Positions 27,296 to 36,893 of a stretch of 64,000 nucleotides of DNA are shown here, piece by piece. The position numbers were made by a program, and so were the translations under genes. This stretch comes from Ruegeria sp. AD91A. GTDB lineage: Bacteria; Pseudomonadota; Alphaproteobacteria; Rhodobacterales; Rhodobacteraceae. The stretch spans positions 2,108,001 through 2,172,000 of the forward strand of contig NZ_CP031946.1 in NCBI RefSeq assembly GCF_003443535.1, given 5' to 3'. Within the stretch, counting starts at the first letter, position 1; every line of letters begins with the position of its first letter. Under the pieces are notes generated by a model, which saw nothing but the letters and a program-made list of their open reading frames with translations, made no database searches and was not told the DNA's origin.

Positions 27296-27509
27296 TAATC
27301 CGTTCCCCCCGTGAATGACTACCATTGTGCGGGAAAAGTTGTAAAAATCCAGTGAACCACGTCACAGACATCCGATCTGGCGGAGGTTTCCTGCACAGAA
27401 ACCCCGGCCTCGACTGTGCGCGAATGCAGGGCATTTGCGCGGGCACTCGCATAGGAAGACGCCGGGTCCGGCCCTATCTTTGGCGAAACGCGCATGCGGA
27501 GGAAAAGAT

Positions 27510-28499
27510 ATGGGCCTGTTGGTCGAAGGAAAATGGCACGACACTTGGTATGATACCAAATCCACGGGCGGTGCATTCAAGCGCAGCGCCGCGCAGTTTC
27601 GCAATTGGTTGACAGCTGACGGCGAGGCAGGGCCATCAGGCAAAGGCGAGTTCAAGGCGGAACCCGGGCGCTATCACCTCTATGTCAGCTACGCTTGCCC
27701 CTGGGCGCATCGCACCCTGATTTTTCGCGAGTTGAAAGGGCTGAACGATCTGATTTCAGTCTCGGTCGTACATCCGGACATGCTGGACAAAGGCTGGACC
27801 TTTGAAACAGACGGCCATGGCGCGACGGGCGACGATCTCTATGGGCTGAACTATGCTCACCAGATCTATACCAAAGCCGATCCAGCCTATACGGGCCGCG
27901 TGACCGTGCCGATCCTATGGGACAAGCAGCAGGAAACCATTGTCTCGAACGAAAGCTCGGAAATCATCCGCATGTTCAATTCGGCCTTCAACGGGATCAC
28001 CGGCAATACCGATGATTACTGGCCCGAAGCGATGCGCGATGAAATCGAAGAGGTCAACGGGCGCATCTACTCAGACGTCAACAACGGCGTGTACAAGTCC
28101 GGCTTTGCCACCTCGCAAGCGGCCTACGACGCCGCAGTGGGTCCTTTGTTCGACACGCTGGACTGGCTGGAAGACCGTCTGGCCCGGAACCGTTACCTGA
28201 TGGGGGATCGGATCACCGAGGCTGACTGGCGGCTGTTTACGACGCTGATCCGCTTTGACCCGGTCTATCACCTGCACTTCAAATGCAACAAACGGCGTCT
28301 GATCGATTACACGAATCTATGGGCCTATACGCGTGAACTGTACCAATGGCCCGGCGTGGCCCCCACCGTGAACATGACCCATATCGTGCGCCACTATCAC
28401 TACAGCCATGACAGCATCAATCCATACCGGATCATTCCGGTGAACCCGGTGCTGGATTACGCAGAACCGCACCGCCGCGATCAGCGCCCAGCTGCGTAG
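27510..28499 (+). CDS. Xi-class glutathione S-transferase (glutathionyl-hydroquinone reductase)
   Basis: A 329-residue protein from ATG 27510, with GCGGAGG upstream. The thioredoxin-like domain contains YVSYACPWAHRTL with nucleophile Cys63, the CPWAH motif of xi-class enzymes (YqjG/Gto4/ECM4), which reduce glutathionyl-hydroquinones. SNESSEIIRMFNSAF is the glutathione-binding loop, and the helical domain ends with the class-typical SINPYRIIPV. The length matches the class. It overlaps the receiver-protein gene convergently by 19 bases. The 214-base upstream spacer holds a short hairpin (GGTTTC/GAAACC at 27385-27403) and no other feature. Confidence 0.9.
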   Translation: MGLLVEGKWHDTWYDTKSTGGAFKRSAAQFRNWLTADGEAGPSGKGEFKAEPGRYHLYVSYACPWAHRTLIFRELKGLNDLISVSVVHPDMLDKGWTFETDGHGATGDDLYGLNYAHQIYTKADPAYTGRVTVPILWDKQQETIVSNESSEIIRMFNSAFNGITGNTDDYWPEAMRDEIEEVNGRIYSDVNNGVYKSGFATSQAAYDAAVGPLFDTLDWLEDRLARNRYLMGDRITEADWRLFTTLIRFDPVYHLHFKCNKRRLIDYTNLWAYTRELYQWPGVAPTVNMTHIVRHYHYSHDSINPYRIIPVNPVLDYAEPHRRDQRPAA

Positions 28500-28843
28500 T
28501 GTTCAACCATCGCCGCCAGATCCTCTGGCGGTGTTTCGCTTTGCACATAAGCACAGGCATTCGGACTGTGGGCAAAGATTGATCCATCCGAGAAGAAGGT
28601 GGTGTTGGTGACAAAGATCACCCGCGCCTGGGGGCGGCGATAGCTGGCAAAATCGGCCACAGCCAGAGCACTTCCGGTTTCCAGAACCAGATCCAGCACG
28701 ATGATTTCGAAATCCGTGCCGTATAGCGCCAGAATGGCGGCCTCCTGCGTCTCGACCAGCGTGACCTCGGCGCCTTGCCGTTCCAGATGCCTTTTCCAGA
28801 CCCGACCTAGGTCGGGATTACTCTCAACAATCAGAACTTTCAT
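28481..28843 (-). CDS. Stand-alone receiver-domain protein, atypical
   Basis: A 120-residue receiver domain without an output domain, from ATG 28843 with GAGG upstream. The phospho-acceptor aspartate is present (IIVLDLVLE, Asp51), as is the switch threonine region (VIFVTNTT). The acidic pair is altered (LIVESNPD) and the conserved lysine before the last helix is missing (AYVQSETPPEDL). Phosphorylation may be weak or absent, so it may be a pseudo-receiver acting by protein contact. No histidine kinase is nearby. Confidence 0.75.
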   Translation of the reverse strand: MKVLIVESNPDLGRVWKRHLERQGAEVTLVETQEAAILALYGTDFEIIVLDLVLETGSALAVADFASYRRPQARVIFVTNTTFFSDGSIFAHSPNACAYVQSETPPEDLAAMVEHYAAGR

Positions 28844-28912
28844 TTGCAACAACCTCGGCACTTGATATGGTGAGCGGTGCCGACCCCCGTGGTCCGTGAT
28901 CTCGTTATTTCC

Positions 28913-28927
28913 TTAACAAAGTGTTAA
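28913..28927. promoter_or_regulatory. Inverted repeat between the receiver gene and cobC
   Basis: TTAACA-AAG-TGTTAA is a perfect 15-bp inverted repeat in the divergent spacer, about 75 bases upstream of the receiver gene start and 105 upstream of cobC. It could be an operator for either direction. Confidence 0.35.
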
Positions 28928-28953
28928 CAGCGGCCCCACAGCCCCGTGATCGG

Positions 28954-29013
28954 GCGGATTTGCTTGTATTAGAGGCAAGAATCCGCTTGAAGCACGCCAA
29001 AAGCGGTTTTTTT
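28954..29013 (+). promoter_or_regulatory. Candidate transcription attenuator in the cobC leader
   Basis: Two mutually exclusive hairpins precede cobC. A terminator-like stem pairs CCGCTT (28983-28988) with AAGCGG (29001-29006) and runs directly into seven Ts (29007-29013), 16 bases before the cobC ATG. An upstream stem pairs GCGGATT (28954-28960) with AATCCGC (28980-28986) and contains an inner CTTG/CAAG helix; its 3' arm uses the CCGC bases of the terminator stem. No plus-strand gene ends nearby, so the terminator would act on the cobC transcript itself. No cobalamin-riboswitch B12 box is visible. Confidence 0.5.
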
Positions 29014-29029
29014 CTCGCAGAGAGAGCAG

Positions 29030-29995
29030 ATGAGCACATCGGATCAAGACCTGGATCCACGCACGGTTCGCGACCACGGCGGCGGGCTGGACAGGGCGAT
29101 TGCACAATACGGCGGGCAACGCACCGACTGGATCGATCTGTCTACCGGCATCAATCCGCATACCTATCCTGTTTCGGGCCTGACTGCCGCTGACTGGGCT
29201 GAGTTACCGGATCACGGGGCTTTTGAACGGCTGAGCGGTGCCGCACGCCGGTTCTGGGACGTGCCGCACCGAGCATCGATCCTGCCCGCACCGGGAGCAT
29301 CGGCGGTCATCGCGCGTCTTCCCGCGCTAACTGCGGCGGGTACGGTACAGATCACGCCGCCCACCTATAACGAACACGCCGCCGCCTTTTCGGCACAGGG
29401 GTGGAATGTTCAAACAAAAGGGCCGGGTGACGCCCGCGTGATCGTCCATCCGAACAATCCCGACGGGTATATCTGGCAGGAAAGCGACGTCTCAGCGCCA
29501 CTTACCGTTATTGATGAAAGCTTTGGCGACGTCATGCCGGACAAGTCCTTGATCCATCTGGCAGACCGCCCCGGCGTGATCTTGCTGAAGAGTTTTGGCA
29601 AGTTCTGGGGGCTGGCCGGGATGAGACTGGGATTCGCCATCGGACGACCGGACTTGATCAACCGGCTGAACGATCTGACTGGGCCATGGTCGGTTTCAGG
29701 CCCTGCCTTGCGGGTTGGCACACAGGCCCTTGAAGATACGGATTGGGCGAACGCCACGCGTAAGCGACTGGCAGACGAGGCCACTCGGCTGGATTTGCTG
29801 TTGACGGCCAGAGGAGCCAAGGTCGCTGGCGGCACAAGCCTGTTCCGATTGTACAAGGTCGATGATGCCTCCCGCTGGCAGGAACAGCTGGCACAGAACC
29901 ATATCTGGAGCCGCATCTTCCCCTACTCCGAAACCTATCTGCGCCTCGGTTTGCCTCCTGCGAACGGGTGGGACCGGCTGGAGGTCGCGCTGTGA
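29030..29995 (+). CDS. cobC: Threonine-phosphate decarboxylase (cobalamin pathway)
   Basis: A 321-residue PLP-dependent protein of the aminotransferase fold. It opens [14 protein letters not shown] and [14 protein letters not shown], the CobC/CobD signature, and carries [11 protein letters not shown] and the PLP lysine in [18 protein letters not shown]. It makes (R)-1-amino-2-propanol phosphate for the nucleotide-loop arm of vitamin B12. The next gene starts inside its stop as GTGA and encodes the enzyme that uses this product. Confidence 0.9.
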   Translation: MSTSDQDLDPRTVRDHGGGLDRAIAQYGGQRTDWIDLSTGINPHTYPVSGLTAADWAELPDHGAFERLSGAARRFWDVPHRASILPAPGASAVIARLPALTAAGTVQITPPTYNEHAAAFSAQGWNVQTKGPGDARVIVHPNNPDGYIWQESDVSAPLTVIDESFGDVMPDKSLIHLADRPGVILLKSFGKFWGLAGMRLGFAIGRPDLINRLNDLTGPWSVSGPALRVGTQALEDTDWANATRKRLADEATRLDLLLTARGAKVAGGTSLFRLYKVDDASRWQEQLAQNHIWSRIFPYSETYLRLGLPPANGWDRLEVAL

Positions 29996-30912
29996 GCCTT
30001 GGCCTGATGCTGGTCTGTGCCATGTGTCTTGACGCAGCGCTGGGAGAACCCGACTGGCTCTGGTCGCGTATCAAACATCCGGCGGTAGTGATCGGAAACC
30101 TGATTGGCTGGCTGGATAAACGTCTGAATCACGGGGCCGCACGTCGGGCAAAAGGGGTGGGTGTGCTTGTCCTGCTGGTTTGCGGCGCATGGGGGCTTGG
30201 ATGGGCTTTGTCCCTGCTGGGGCCAGTTGTCGAAATCCTGGTCTGCGCGATCCTGCTGGCGCAAAAATCGTTGGTCGCGCATGTTCGCGCCGTGGGCAAA
30301 GGGCTGATGGCCTCGCTGGCAGAGGGACGGACGCAGGTGGCCAGGATCGTCTCGCGCGATACACAGGACATGACCGAGGCGCAGGTGGCACGCTCAGCCA
30401 TCGAAAGCGCCGCAGAAAACCTTAGCGACGGTGTCATCGCGCCTGCTTTCTGGTTTCTGGTCGCGGGGTTGCCGGGGCTGCTGGCCTATAAGGCGGTAAA
30501 TACCGCCGACAGCATGATCGGGTATCGCAATGAAAAATACCGCGACTTCGGCTGGGCCTCGGCCCGGTTCGATGATCTGCTGAACCTGATCCCTGCCCGT
30601 CTGACCTGTGTGATGATCGTGGCACTCTCTGGACAGCGGTCGCGCTGGCGCGTGATTGTGGCGGATGCACGTCGCCATATCTCGCCCAACGCAGGCTGGC
30701 CCGAGGCCGCCATGGCCCGCGCGCTGAACGTCGCCCTCGCTGGTCCGCGCAGCTATGACGGGCAGCTACGGGATCTGGCCTGGGTCAATGGCGATGCCCC
30801 GCGCGAGATCGGGGCGTCAGAGGTTTTTCGCGCATGTCACATGTTGTGGAGCGTTTGGGGGCTTGCGCTTGGGCTCGTGTCAGTGTGGGTTGTGGTCAAA
30901 CTGATATTCTGA
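29992..30912 (+). CDS. cobD: Adenosylcobinamide-phosphate synthase (CbiB type)
   Basis: A 306-residue membrane protein from GTG 29992, overlapping cob[21 protein letters not shown] is the family N-terminus; [17 protein letters not shown] and [20 protein letters not shown] are the conserved central segments. Several helices anchor it in the inner membrane. It joins aminopropanol (phosphate) to adenosylcobyric acid. Named cobD as in Pseudomonas/Rhodobacter usage (cbiB in enterics). Coupled to cobC. Confidence 0.93.
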   Translation: MSLGLMLVCAMCLDAALGEPDWLWSRIKHPAVVIGNLIGWLDKRLNHGAARRAKGVGVLVLLVCGAWGLGWALSLLGPVVEILVCAILLAQKSLVAHVRAVGKGLMASLAEGRTQVARIVSRDTQDMTEAQVARSAIESAAENLSDGVIAPAFWFLVAGLPGLLAYKAVNTADSMIGYRNEKYRDFGWASARFDDLLNLIPARLTCVMIVALSGQRSRWRVIVADARRHISPNAGWPEAAMARALNVALAGPRSYDGQLRDLAWVNGDAPREIGASEVFRACHMLWSVWGLALGLVSVWVVVKLIF

Positions 30913-30923
30913 AGGGTCCCTTC

Positions 30924-32087
30924 ATGCGTTTTCTTTCCGGCCTTATCGCCGCTGCCCTGTTTGCCTCTCCTGCCTTGGCCCAATGTGGCGGTGACTTCAA
31001 TTCTTTTGTCAAAGGGCTAAAGGCCGAGGCCAAACAACAAGGCTTTGAAAAATCCACCGTGAACGCTTTTTTCAAAGGCGTGCAGCAGGATGGCGCCGTG
31101 CTGAAGGCCGACCGGGCGCAGGGAGTGTTTCAGAAGCCCTTCATCGAGTTTTCCCGTCGTCTGATCTCGGCCAACCGTATCGAACGCGGGCAAGCGATGT
31201 CGCGCAAATACGATGCGGTATTTGGCCGGATCAAGAGGGAATACGGCATCTCGCGTGGGGTGTTGCTGGCTTTCTGGGCGTTCGAGACCGATTACGGATC
31301 GTTTCAGGGCGACTTCAACACCCGAAACGCACTGGTGACTTTGGCCCATGACTGCCGTCGGCCCGACCTGTTCCGCCCCCAAATCTTTGCAGCTATCGAG
31401 CTATATCAGAACGGTGATTTCGACCCGGCCCGTACAACTGGCGCATGGGCCGGTGAAATCGGTATGGTCCAGATGCTGCCGCGGGATATTCTGGAAAACG
31501 GTGTCGATGGTGACGGCGACGGGCATGTCCGTCTGAAAACCTCGGCCCCCGATGCGCTGATGTCCGGGGCCAAGATGCTGTCGCATCTGGGCTGGCGAGC
31601 AGGCGAACCCTGGCTACAGGAGGTCACGGTGCCCGCGCAGATGGATTGGTCGCTATCCGGCCCCGGCAAGCCCCGTTCGGTGGCGGATTGGCAGGCCATG
31701 GGCGTTCAGGCGCGCAGCGGGTCGCTGGCGAACCTGCCCGCCTCGCTGATCCTGCCACAGGGGCACAACGGCCCGGCCTTTCTGGCCTATCCGAACTTCG
31801 ACGTCTATTTCGAATGGAACCAGAGCTTTGTTTATGTAATGACCGCCGCCTATTTCGGTACACGTCTGGAAGGGGCGCAGATTTACGATGCCGGCAATCC
31901 CGCACAAGGTCTGAACGGGGCGCAGATGAAGCAGCTGCAAAGCAAGCTTCAGACCAAAGGGTATGACGTTGGCAAGGTCGACGGGATCCTTGGGGCTGGC
32001 ACCAGAGCGGCCGTGCAGGCGGAACAGAAGCGGCTTGGCCTGCCGGCCGACGCATGGCCGACAGTGGATCTGCTAAACCGGCTTTAA
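30924..32087 (+). CDS. Lytic murein transglycosylase with peptidoglycan-binding domain
   Basis: A 387-residue exported protein from ATG 30924, 11 bases after the cobD stop, with GAAGGG upstream. A signal peptide (1-21) ends in ASPALAQ. The MltB-like SLT_2 domain spans about 22-310, with the catalytic glutamate in AFWAFETDYGSFQGDF. A C-terminal PG_binding_1 domain covers about 325-385 (QSKLQTKGYDVGKVDGILGA). It cleaves glycan strands to 1,6-anhydromuropeptides in the periplasm. Adjacency to cob genes seems incidental. Confidence 0.9.
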   Translation: MRFLSGLIAAALFASPALAQCGGDFNSFVKGLKAEAKQQGFEKSTVNAFFKGVQQDGAVLKADRAQGVFQKPFIEFSRRLISANRIERGQAMSRKYDAVFGRIKREYGISRGVLLAFWAFETDYGSFQGDFNTRNALVTLAHDCRRPDLFRPQIFAAIELYQNGDFDPARTTGAWAGEIGMVQMLPRDILENGVDGDGDGHVRLKTSAPDALMSGAKMLSHLGWRAGEPWLQEVTVPAQMDWSLSGPGKPRSVADWQAMGVQARSGSLANLPASLILPQGHNGPAFLAYPNFDVYFEWNQSFVYVMTAAYFGTRLEGAQIYDAGNPAQGLNGAQMKQLQSKLQTKGYDVGKVDGILGAGTRAAVQAEQKRLGLPADAWPTVDLLNRL

Positions 32088-32100
32088 GCAGCAACCACGC

Positions 32101-32898
32101 TCACGCGACCCATTCCCGTTCCTGCGGAACATGGGGTGCAAAGGCGCGCGTCGTCACCACGGCACCCTCGGTTTCGATTGCAGTGTTGGGCTGTATCTCG
32201 AGCCATCCTTCATTATTGGCATCCAGTGGCTCGGACGAAATGATGATACCGTCTTTGCAGGCCTTGTAATGCAAGCTGGGTGCAAACCGATCAGAGGCAT
32301 AACGGGCCGCAAAAACCCGTTTACCGTCCGACCAGCAGGCGGCAAACCGAAGATAGGGTGATGCTCCGCGGTGCCTGGAAAGGGCTTCGACCCGACCGAC
32401 CGCACGGGCCATTGCACCAACAGGATCGGCGTCCAGCCCCTCTCCATGGGCGATGAGAAAGATCGCCTCGCTCTCGGTTGCGCCCATACGATGTTGGTAC
32501 AGGTGCGCCGGGATCATGGTATCAAGCTCTTGCCGGATGCGTTCATGACCCCCGGCCTGACCGTTATGCATGAAGCTCCATCTGCCGACGCCAAAGGGGT
32601 GACAGTTGTTGCGCGAGGTCGCCATACCCGTCGAGGCCCGTACATGGGCCAGAAACAGCCGTGATTTCGTGTGATGCGCTAATTGCTTCAGATTGGCATC
32701 AGACCACGCTGGATGGGTGTCCTTGTAAAAGCACGGCGTTTCACGATCAGAATACCATGCCAGACCGAACCCATCCGCGTTTATCGGTGTTTTCCCAATT
32801 AATGCGTTTCGGCTTTGAATAACAAGCGATTGTTCTTGCTCAAGGACCAGTTCGTCCAGATATCGCTGCTGCCCAACCCAAGCCAAAAAACGGCACAT
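32101..32898 (-). CDS. Class II glutamine amidotransferase (YafJ/EgtC-like)
   Basis: A 265-residue Ntn hydrolase. Met is followed by the nucleophile Cys2 (CRFLAWVG), and GFGLAWYSD, HVRASTG and FMHNGQAGG match the glutamine-binding loops of class II GATases. There is no synthetase or second domain, so it belongs with YafJ/EgtC-type proteins that hydrolyse gamma-glutamyl bonds. No ergothioneine genes are adjacent. The 3' end converges with the transglycosylase gene. Confidence 0.8.
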   Translation of the reverse strand: MCRFLAWVGQQRYLDELVLEQEQSLVIQSRNALIGKTPINADGFGLAWYSDRETPCFYKDTHPAWSDANLKQLAHHTKSRLFLAHVRASTGMATSRNNCHPFGVGRWSFMHNGQAGGHERIRQELDTMIPAHLYQHRMGATESEAIFLIAHGEGLDADPVGAMARAVGRVEALSRHRGASPYLRFAACWSDGKRVFAARYASDRFAPSLHYKACKDGIIISSEPLDANNEGWLEIQPNTAIETEGAVVTTRAFAPHVPQEREWVA

Positions 32899-32998
32899 TT
32901 TTTTTCCCGTACATCAAAGAAGATTCTCCGGGACGATACCGCCTTGGTTGTCAGGTTTCCTCCCTTACATCATCTGGATTTTCGGTATTTGTCTATCA

Positions 32999-33031
32999 AA
33001 TGATCTGGAAATATAAAAATTTCAGATCATT
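32999..33031. terminator. AT-rich hairpin after the smc/33032 gene pair
   Basis: AATGATCT-G-GAAAT (32999-33012) pairs with ATTTCAGATCATT (33019-33031): a 13-bp stem with one bulged base. It begins directly beyond the stop codon of the minus-strand gene at 33032, as a terminator would, although the U-tract on the minus strand is poor (TTTGATAG). It lies in a locally AT-rich spacer (32899-33031). Confidence 0.45.
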
Positions 33032-33382
33032 TTATTCACTACGCACCGGATACCGGTCGCCTTTTTCGTCAATCAGGATCAACCTTTCCCCGCTGCGCAC
33101 GTACAAATCGCACCGGCTGAACCCGGTGCGGTAGGCGATGCAGACACTGCCATCCTCGGCAATGGAATAGGTACCAAAAGCAGAATCTCCGCTCGCGTAT
33201 GTGTAGGAATAGGCCCCGCCCGCTGAGAATTTCGCTTGCCCGTCGTCGTAGAAAGTCAGTGTCTGTCCTGCCAAAGCGTCAAGCTCTGCGGTTGTCAGGG
33301 GAATGTCCCCGGTTTTGACAGGCCAGTCGGCGGCAAAGGCCGGGCTGGCGGCGACGAGGGCAGAGATCAGAAAGCGCGTCAT
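33032..33382 (-). CDS. Small periplasmic protein, unknown function
   Basis: A 116-residue protein. A signal peptide [20 protein letters not shown] with AFA cleavage site is followed by a beta-rich domain with GQTLTFYDDGQAKF, GTYSIAEDGSVCI and CDLYVRSGERLILIDEKG. The two cysteines may form a disulfide. It follows smc by 55 bases on the same strand. I recognise no family. Confidence 0.6.
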   Translation of the reverse strand: MTRFLISALVAASPAFAADWPVKTGDIPLTTAELDALAGQTLTFYDDGQAKFSAGGAYSYTYASGDSAFGTYSIAEDGSVCIAYRTGFSRCDLYVRSGERLILIDEKGDRYPVRSE

Positions 33383-33437
33383 GCGCCCAGACTAGCGCGA
33401 TAAAGTTGCACCCGTCATAAACTTGCAGTGAACGGGG

Positions 33438-36400
33438 TCACGCGACCATCTGTTCGGCCTTCTTCAGATCGACCGAAACCAGCTGACTGACACCCTGTTC
33501 CTGCATGGTGACACCGAACAGGCGATCCATGCGCGCCATAGTCACCGCATGGTGGGTGATGATCAGGAAGCGCGTGTCGGTCTGGCGGCACATCTCGTCC
33601 AGCAGATCACAGAAGCGCGTCACGTTTGCATCGTCCAGTGGTGCATCAACCTCGTCCAGCACACAGATCGGGGCTGGATTGGCGAGGAAGACGCCGAAGA
33701 TCAGCGCAGTCGCCGTCAGGGTCTGCTCACCGCCCGACAACAGGCTGAGAGTCGAGAGCTTCTTACCAGGCGGCTGGCACATGATCTCTAGACCCGCGTC
33801 CAGAGGGTCGTCACTTTCGACCATCACAAGATTGGCCTCGCCACCACCAAAGAGATGCTTGAACAACATGGCGAAGTTTGAATTCACCTGTTCAAACGCG
33901 GTCAGCAAACGCTCGCGCCCTTCGCGGTTGAGGCTGGCGATACCGCTGCGCAGGGCCTTGATCGCCTCTTCCAGATCGGCTTTTTCGCTGCTGAGCGTAT
34001 CGAATTCTTCCTGAACTTCCTTGCTGTCTTCCTCGGCCCTCAGGTTCACCGCACCCATCGCATCGCGCTGGCGTTTGTGACGGTTCACTTCGGATTCCAG
34101 AACGTCCGCAGCTGGCATCTGGTCGGGGTTCACGTCCAGCTGGTTCAGCAATTGGTTCGGGGTCAGTTGCTGATCCTCGGCAATCCGTTCGGCCGCCGCG
34201 ACAACACTTTCCTTGGCCGCGTCACAGCGCGCCTCGGCCGCGGCACGGCTTTCGCGCGCTTCAGATGCCAGACGCTCGGCTTCCCGTTCGGCCAGAACGA
34301 TTTCACGCTGCTGAGCCTCGGCTTCAGCCAATTTGTCGGCTGCTTCGGCCCGCCGAGCCTCGGCGGCAGCGATCAGTTCGTTCAGTTCCTCACGCGCCTC
34401 GGCGATTTCGCTGGGCGCGGCCATGGCCTCGGTCAGCTCTTCTTCCGAGCTTTCCTTGCGCTCGGCAAGTTCCGAGATCCGCTTTTCAGCCGTTTCTAAA
34501 CGGTGGCGCCATCCACTGAGATCCTTTGTGACCTCTTGGGTACGACGCGTGCGGGCGTCCCCTTCGCGGCGCAGTTCGTCATGGGTCGAGCGGTGGGTCA
34601 GCATGGTGATCCGCGCCGCCTCGACGGTCTGCTTGATGTCTTCCACTTCTGCACGGGCGCTGTCGAGGTCGCCCAGGCCGCTTAGAGAGGCTTCTGCCTC
34701 GCGCAGTTGTGCACGGGCCGACATCGCATCTTCCTTGTGACGGTCCACGGCCAGAGCAAGGGTTTCCAGCTTGCCTTGTGCAAGATTGCGATCCGCTTCG
34801 GCCCGGCTGAGCAGACGGGCGGTTTCAGCCATGCGCTGATCAGCAGCACGGCGGGCTTCACGCGCACGGCGGTCTGCCTCAGTCACATCCGCCAATTGCT
34901 GAGACAGGGCTTCATGTGCGGCACGGGCACCGTCAGCCTGTGCTTCGGCACGGGCAAGGTCCTGTTTCAGCGCTTCCAGCCTGTTGAGCTGCTCCAACCG
35001 CAGAGCAGCAGCACTTGGCGCGTCTTCGGCCCAGGCACGGAACCCATCCCAACGCCACAGGTCGCCCGAGCGGGACACCAGACGCTGGCCGGGTTTCAAC
35101 GACGCCTGCAACCGCGCGCCCTGATCCGCATCCACCAACCCGATCTGGGCAATTCGGCGGCTGAGACGATCCGGCCCCGAGACATGAAGCGCCAGTGGTT
35201 CAGCCCCTTCAGGCAATGGCTGGTCGCTGTCATATCCAGCCACCTGCACCCAGCCGGACGGGCCGTCGCCCTCAACCAGCGGCGCGCGCAGATCGTCAGC
35301 CAGAGCAGCACCCAGAGCCTTTTCATAGCCGGGTTCGACGCGCAGCAGGTCCAGCACCTGACCACCTTCCGCTGTGTCGCGTTCCACCAGCTTGGCCAGA
35401 GCAGTGGTTTCGGCCCGGATCGCTCCAAGCTCGCCTTCCGCTTCGGAACGTCGCGCCCGGGCCTCGGCTTCGCGCCCTTGCGTTTCGTTGCGAAGTTCAT
35501 CCGCTGCGGCAAGAGCCTCTTCGGCGGCTTCGACCGCTTCACGGGCTTCTTCCTCGCCCAATTGGGCTTCTTCAAACGCCTCGCTGGCGCGGATCAGGGC
35601 TGTTTTCGCCTCGTCCACGGCCTGCCGGGCTTTTCCCTCTTCGCCCTCGGATCGGGTCAGCGTCTTGCGACTGTCTTCGACCAGACGCTGGGCTGACTGG
35701 TGCCGGGCAACTAGGCGGGCCATATCCTCGGTTTGCTGCGACAGGTGGTCTTCGCGTTCCTGTAGGATCGAGGCCGCCTCGCGGGCGATTTCCGCCGCCT
35801 CGGCCACTTTCTCATCGTGACCTTCAGCTGCCTTGGCCAACTCGCGCGCTTCCCATTCCAGCCGTTCGATCATTTGTCCCGCATCGCGGTTCAGACCGGC
35901 TTCGCGTTCGATGTCGTTGCCCAGCTGCTGGATTCGGTTGGTCAATGTTTCGATCGTCTGACGCGCGCGGGTTTCCTGATCGGACAATTGATCGCGCTGC
36001 ACCTGCTGGCGTTGCAGCACGGCGGCGGCAATGGCCTCTTCCTCGCGCAGCGGCGGCAGGGTTTCCTCGATCTCGGCACGTTTCGCGGCAGCAGCGCGGG
36101 CTTCAGCCTCGGCACGGGAGGCTTCGGTGATCCGCTCACGCAGTTTTTCTTCGGCCTGCTGGCGGGCCATGTCGGCCTCTTTCCAACGTCGATAAAGCAG
36201 CATCCCCTCGGCCTGACGCAGCTGTTCGCCAATTTCGCGATAGCGCGCCGCCTGACGGGCCTGACGCGCAAGCTGGGCCAGTTGTCCGCCCAACTGCTCC
36301 AGCACGTCATCGACGCGGGTCAGGTTGGCTTCGGTGCCCTTCAGCTTCAGCTCGGCCTCATGGCGACGCTGATAGAGGCCCGAGATCCCGGCGGCCTCTT

Positions 36401-36893
36401 CCAGAATACGGCGACGGGCGCGCGGCTTGGCGTTGATCAACTCGGCAATGCGGTTCTGTCCAACCAACGCGGGCGAATGCGCACCGGTCGAAGCATCGGC
36501 AAACAGCATCTGCACATCGCGCGCACGAACGTCTTTGCCATTTGTCTTGTAGGCACTGCCCACATCGCGGGTGATGCGGCGTACGATTTCCAGTTGATCG
36601 CTGTCGTTGAACCCCGACGGTGCCAGACGCTCCGAGTTGTCCAAGGTCAAAACGACTTCGGCAAAGTTGCGCGCCGGACGTGTGGCAGCACCGGCAAAGA
36701 TTACGTCTTCCATCGCGCCGCCGCGCATGGATTTGGGGCGGTTTTCCCCCATCACCCAGCGCAATGCTTCCAGAAGGTTGGACTTGCCGCAGCCGTTCGG
36801 GCCCACCACACCAGTCAACCCGTCCGCGATGATCAGATCGGTCGGATCAACAAAGCTTTTGAAGCCGGTCAGTTTGAGCTTGCTGAAACGCAA
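33438..36893 (-). CDS. smc: Chromosome segregation protein SMC
   Basis: A 1151-residue SMC from TTG 36893, where the conserved RFSKLKLTGFKSFV begins; the frame is open to another TTG at 36956, which would add 21 unrelated residues. Walker A is GPNGCGKSN (about 33-41). Two long coiled coils flank a hinge (about 510-640). The ABC signature LSGGEQTLTA and Walker B CVLDEVDAPLDD lie near the C-terminus. With ScpAB it forms the condensin that compacts and aligns chromosome arms. A perfect DnaA box lies about 100 bases upstream of the start. Confidence 0.96.
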   Translation of the reverse strand: MRFSKLKLTGFKSFVDPTDLIIADGLTGVVGPNGCGKSNLLEALRWVMGENRPKSMRGGAMEDVIFAGAATRPARNFAEVVLTLDNSERLAPSGFNDSDQLEIVRRITRDVGSAYKTNGKDVRARDVQMLFADASTGAHSPALVGQNRIAELINAKPRARRRILEEAAGISGLYQRRHEAELKLKGTEANLTRVDDVLEQLGGQLAQLARQARQAARYREIGEQLRQAEGMLLYRRWKEADMARQQAEEKLRERITEASRAEAEARAAAAKRAEIEETLPPLREEEAIAAAVLQRQQVQRDQLSDQETRARQTIETLTNRIQQLGNDIEREAGLNRDAGQMIERLEWEARELAKAAEGHDEKVAEAAEIAREAASILQEREDHLSQQTEDMARLVARHQSAQRLVEDSRKTLTRSEGEEGKARQAVDEAKTALIRASEAFEEAQLGEEEAREAVEAAEEALAAADELRNETQGREAEARARRSEAEGELGAIRAETTALAKLVERDTAEGGQVLDLLRVEPGYEKALGAALADDLRAPLVEGDGPSGWVQVAGYDSDQPLPEGAEPLALHVSGPDRLSRRIAQIGLVDADQGARLQASLKPGQRLVSRSGDLWRWDGFRAWAEDAPSAAALRLEQLNRLEALKQDLARAEAQADGARAAHEALSQQLADVTEADRRAREARRAADQRMAETARLLSRAEADRNLAQGKLETLALAVDRHKEDAMSARAQLREAEASLSGLGDLDSARAEVEDIKQTVEAARITMLTHRSTHDELRREGDARTRRTQEVTKDLSGWRHRLETAEKRISELAERKESSEEELTEAMAAPSEIAEAREELNELIAAAEARRAEAADKLAEAEAQQREIVLAEREAERLASEARESRAAAEARCDAAKESVVAAAERIAEDQQLTPNQLLNQLDVNPDQMPAADVLESEVNRHKRQRDAMGAVNLRAEEDSKEVQEEFDTLSSEKADLEEAIKALRSGIASLNREGRERLLTAFEQVNSNFAMLFKHLFGGGEANLVMVESDDPLDAGLEIMCQPPGKKLSTLSLLSGGEQTLTATALIFGVFLANPAPICVLDEVDAPLDDANVTRFCDLLDEMCRQTDTRFLIITHHAVTMARMDRLFGVTMQEQGVSQLVSVDLKKAEQMVA

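Noticed and set aside
28801..28816. 16-bp perfect palindrome CCCGACCTAGGTCGGG
   Set aside because: It lies inside the receiver-protein coding sequence and a palindrome of this length is expected about once by chance in 64 kb.
28862..29029. Cobalamin riboswitch before cobC
   Set aside because: No B12-box-like sequence or the expected pseudoknot elements are visible; only the terminator/antiterminator arrangement is reported.
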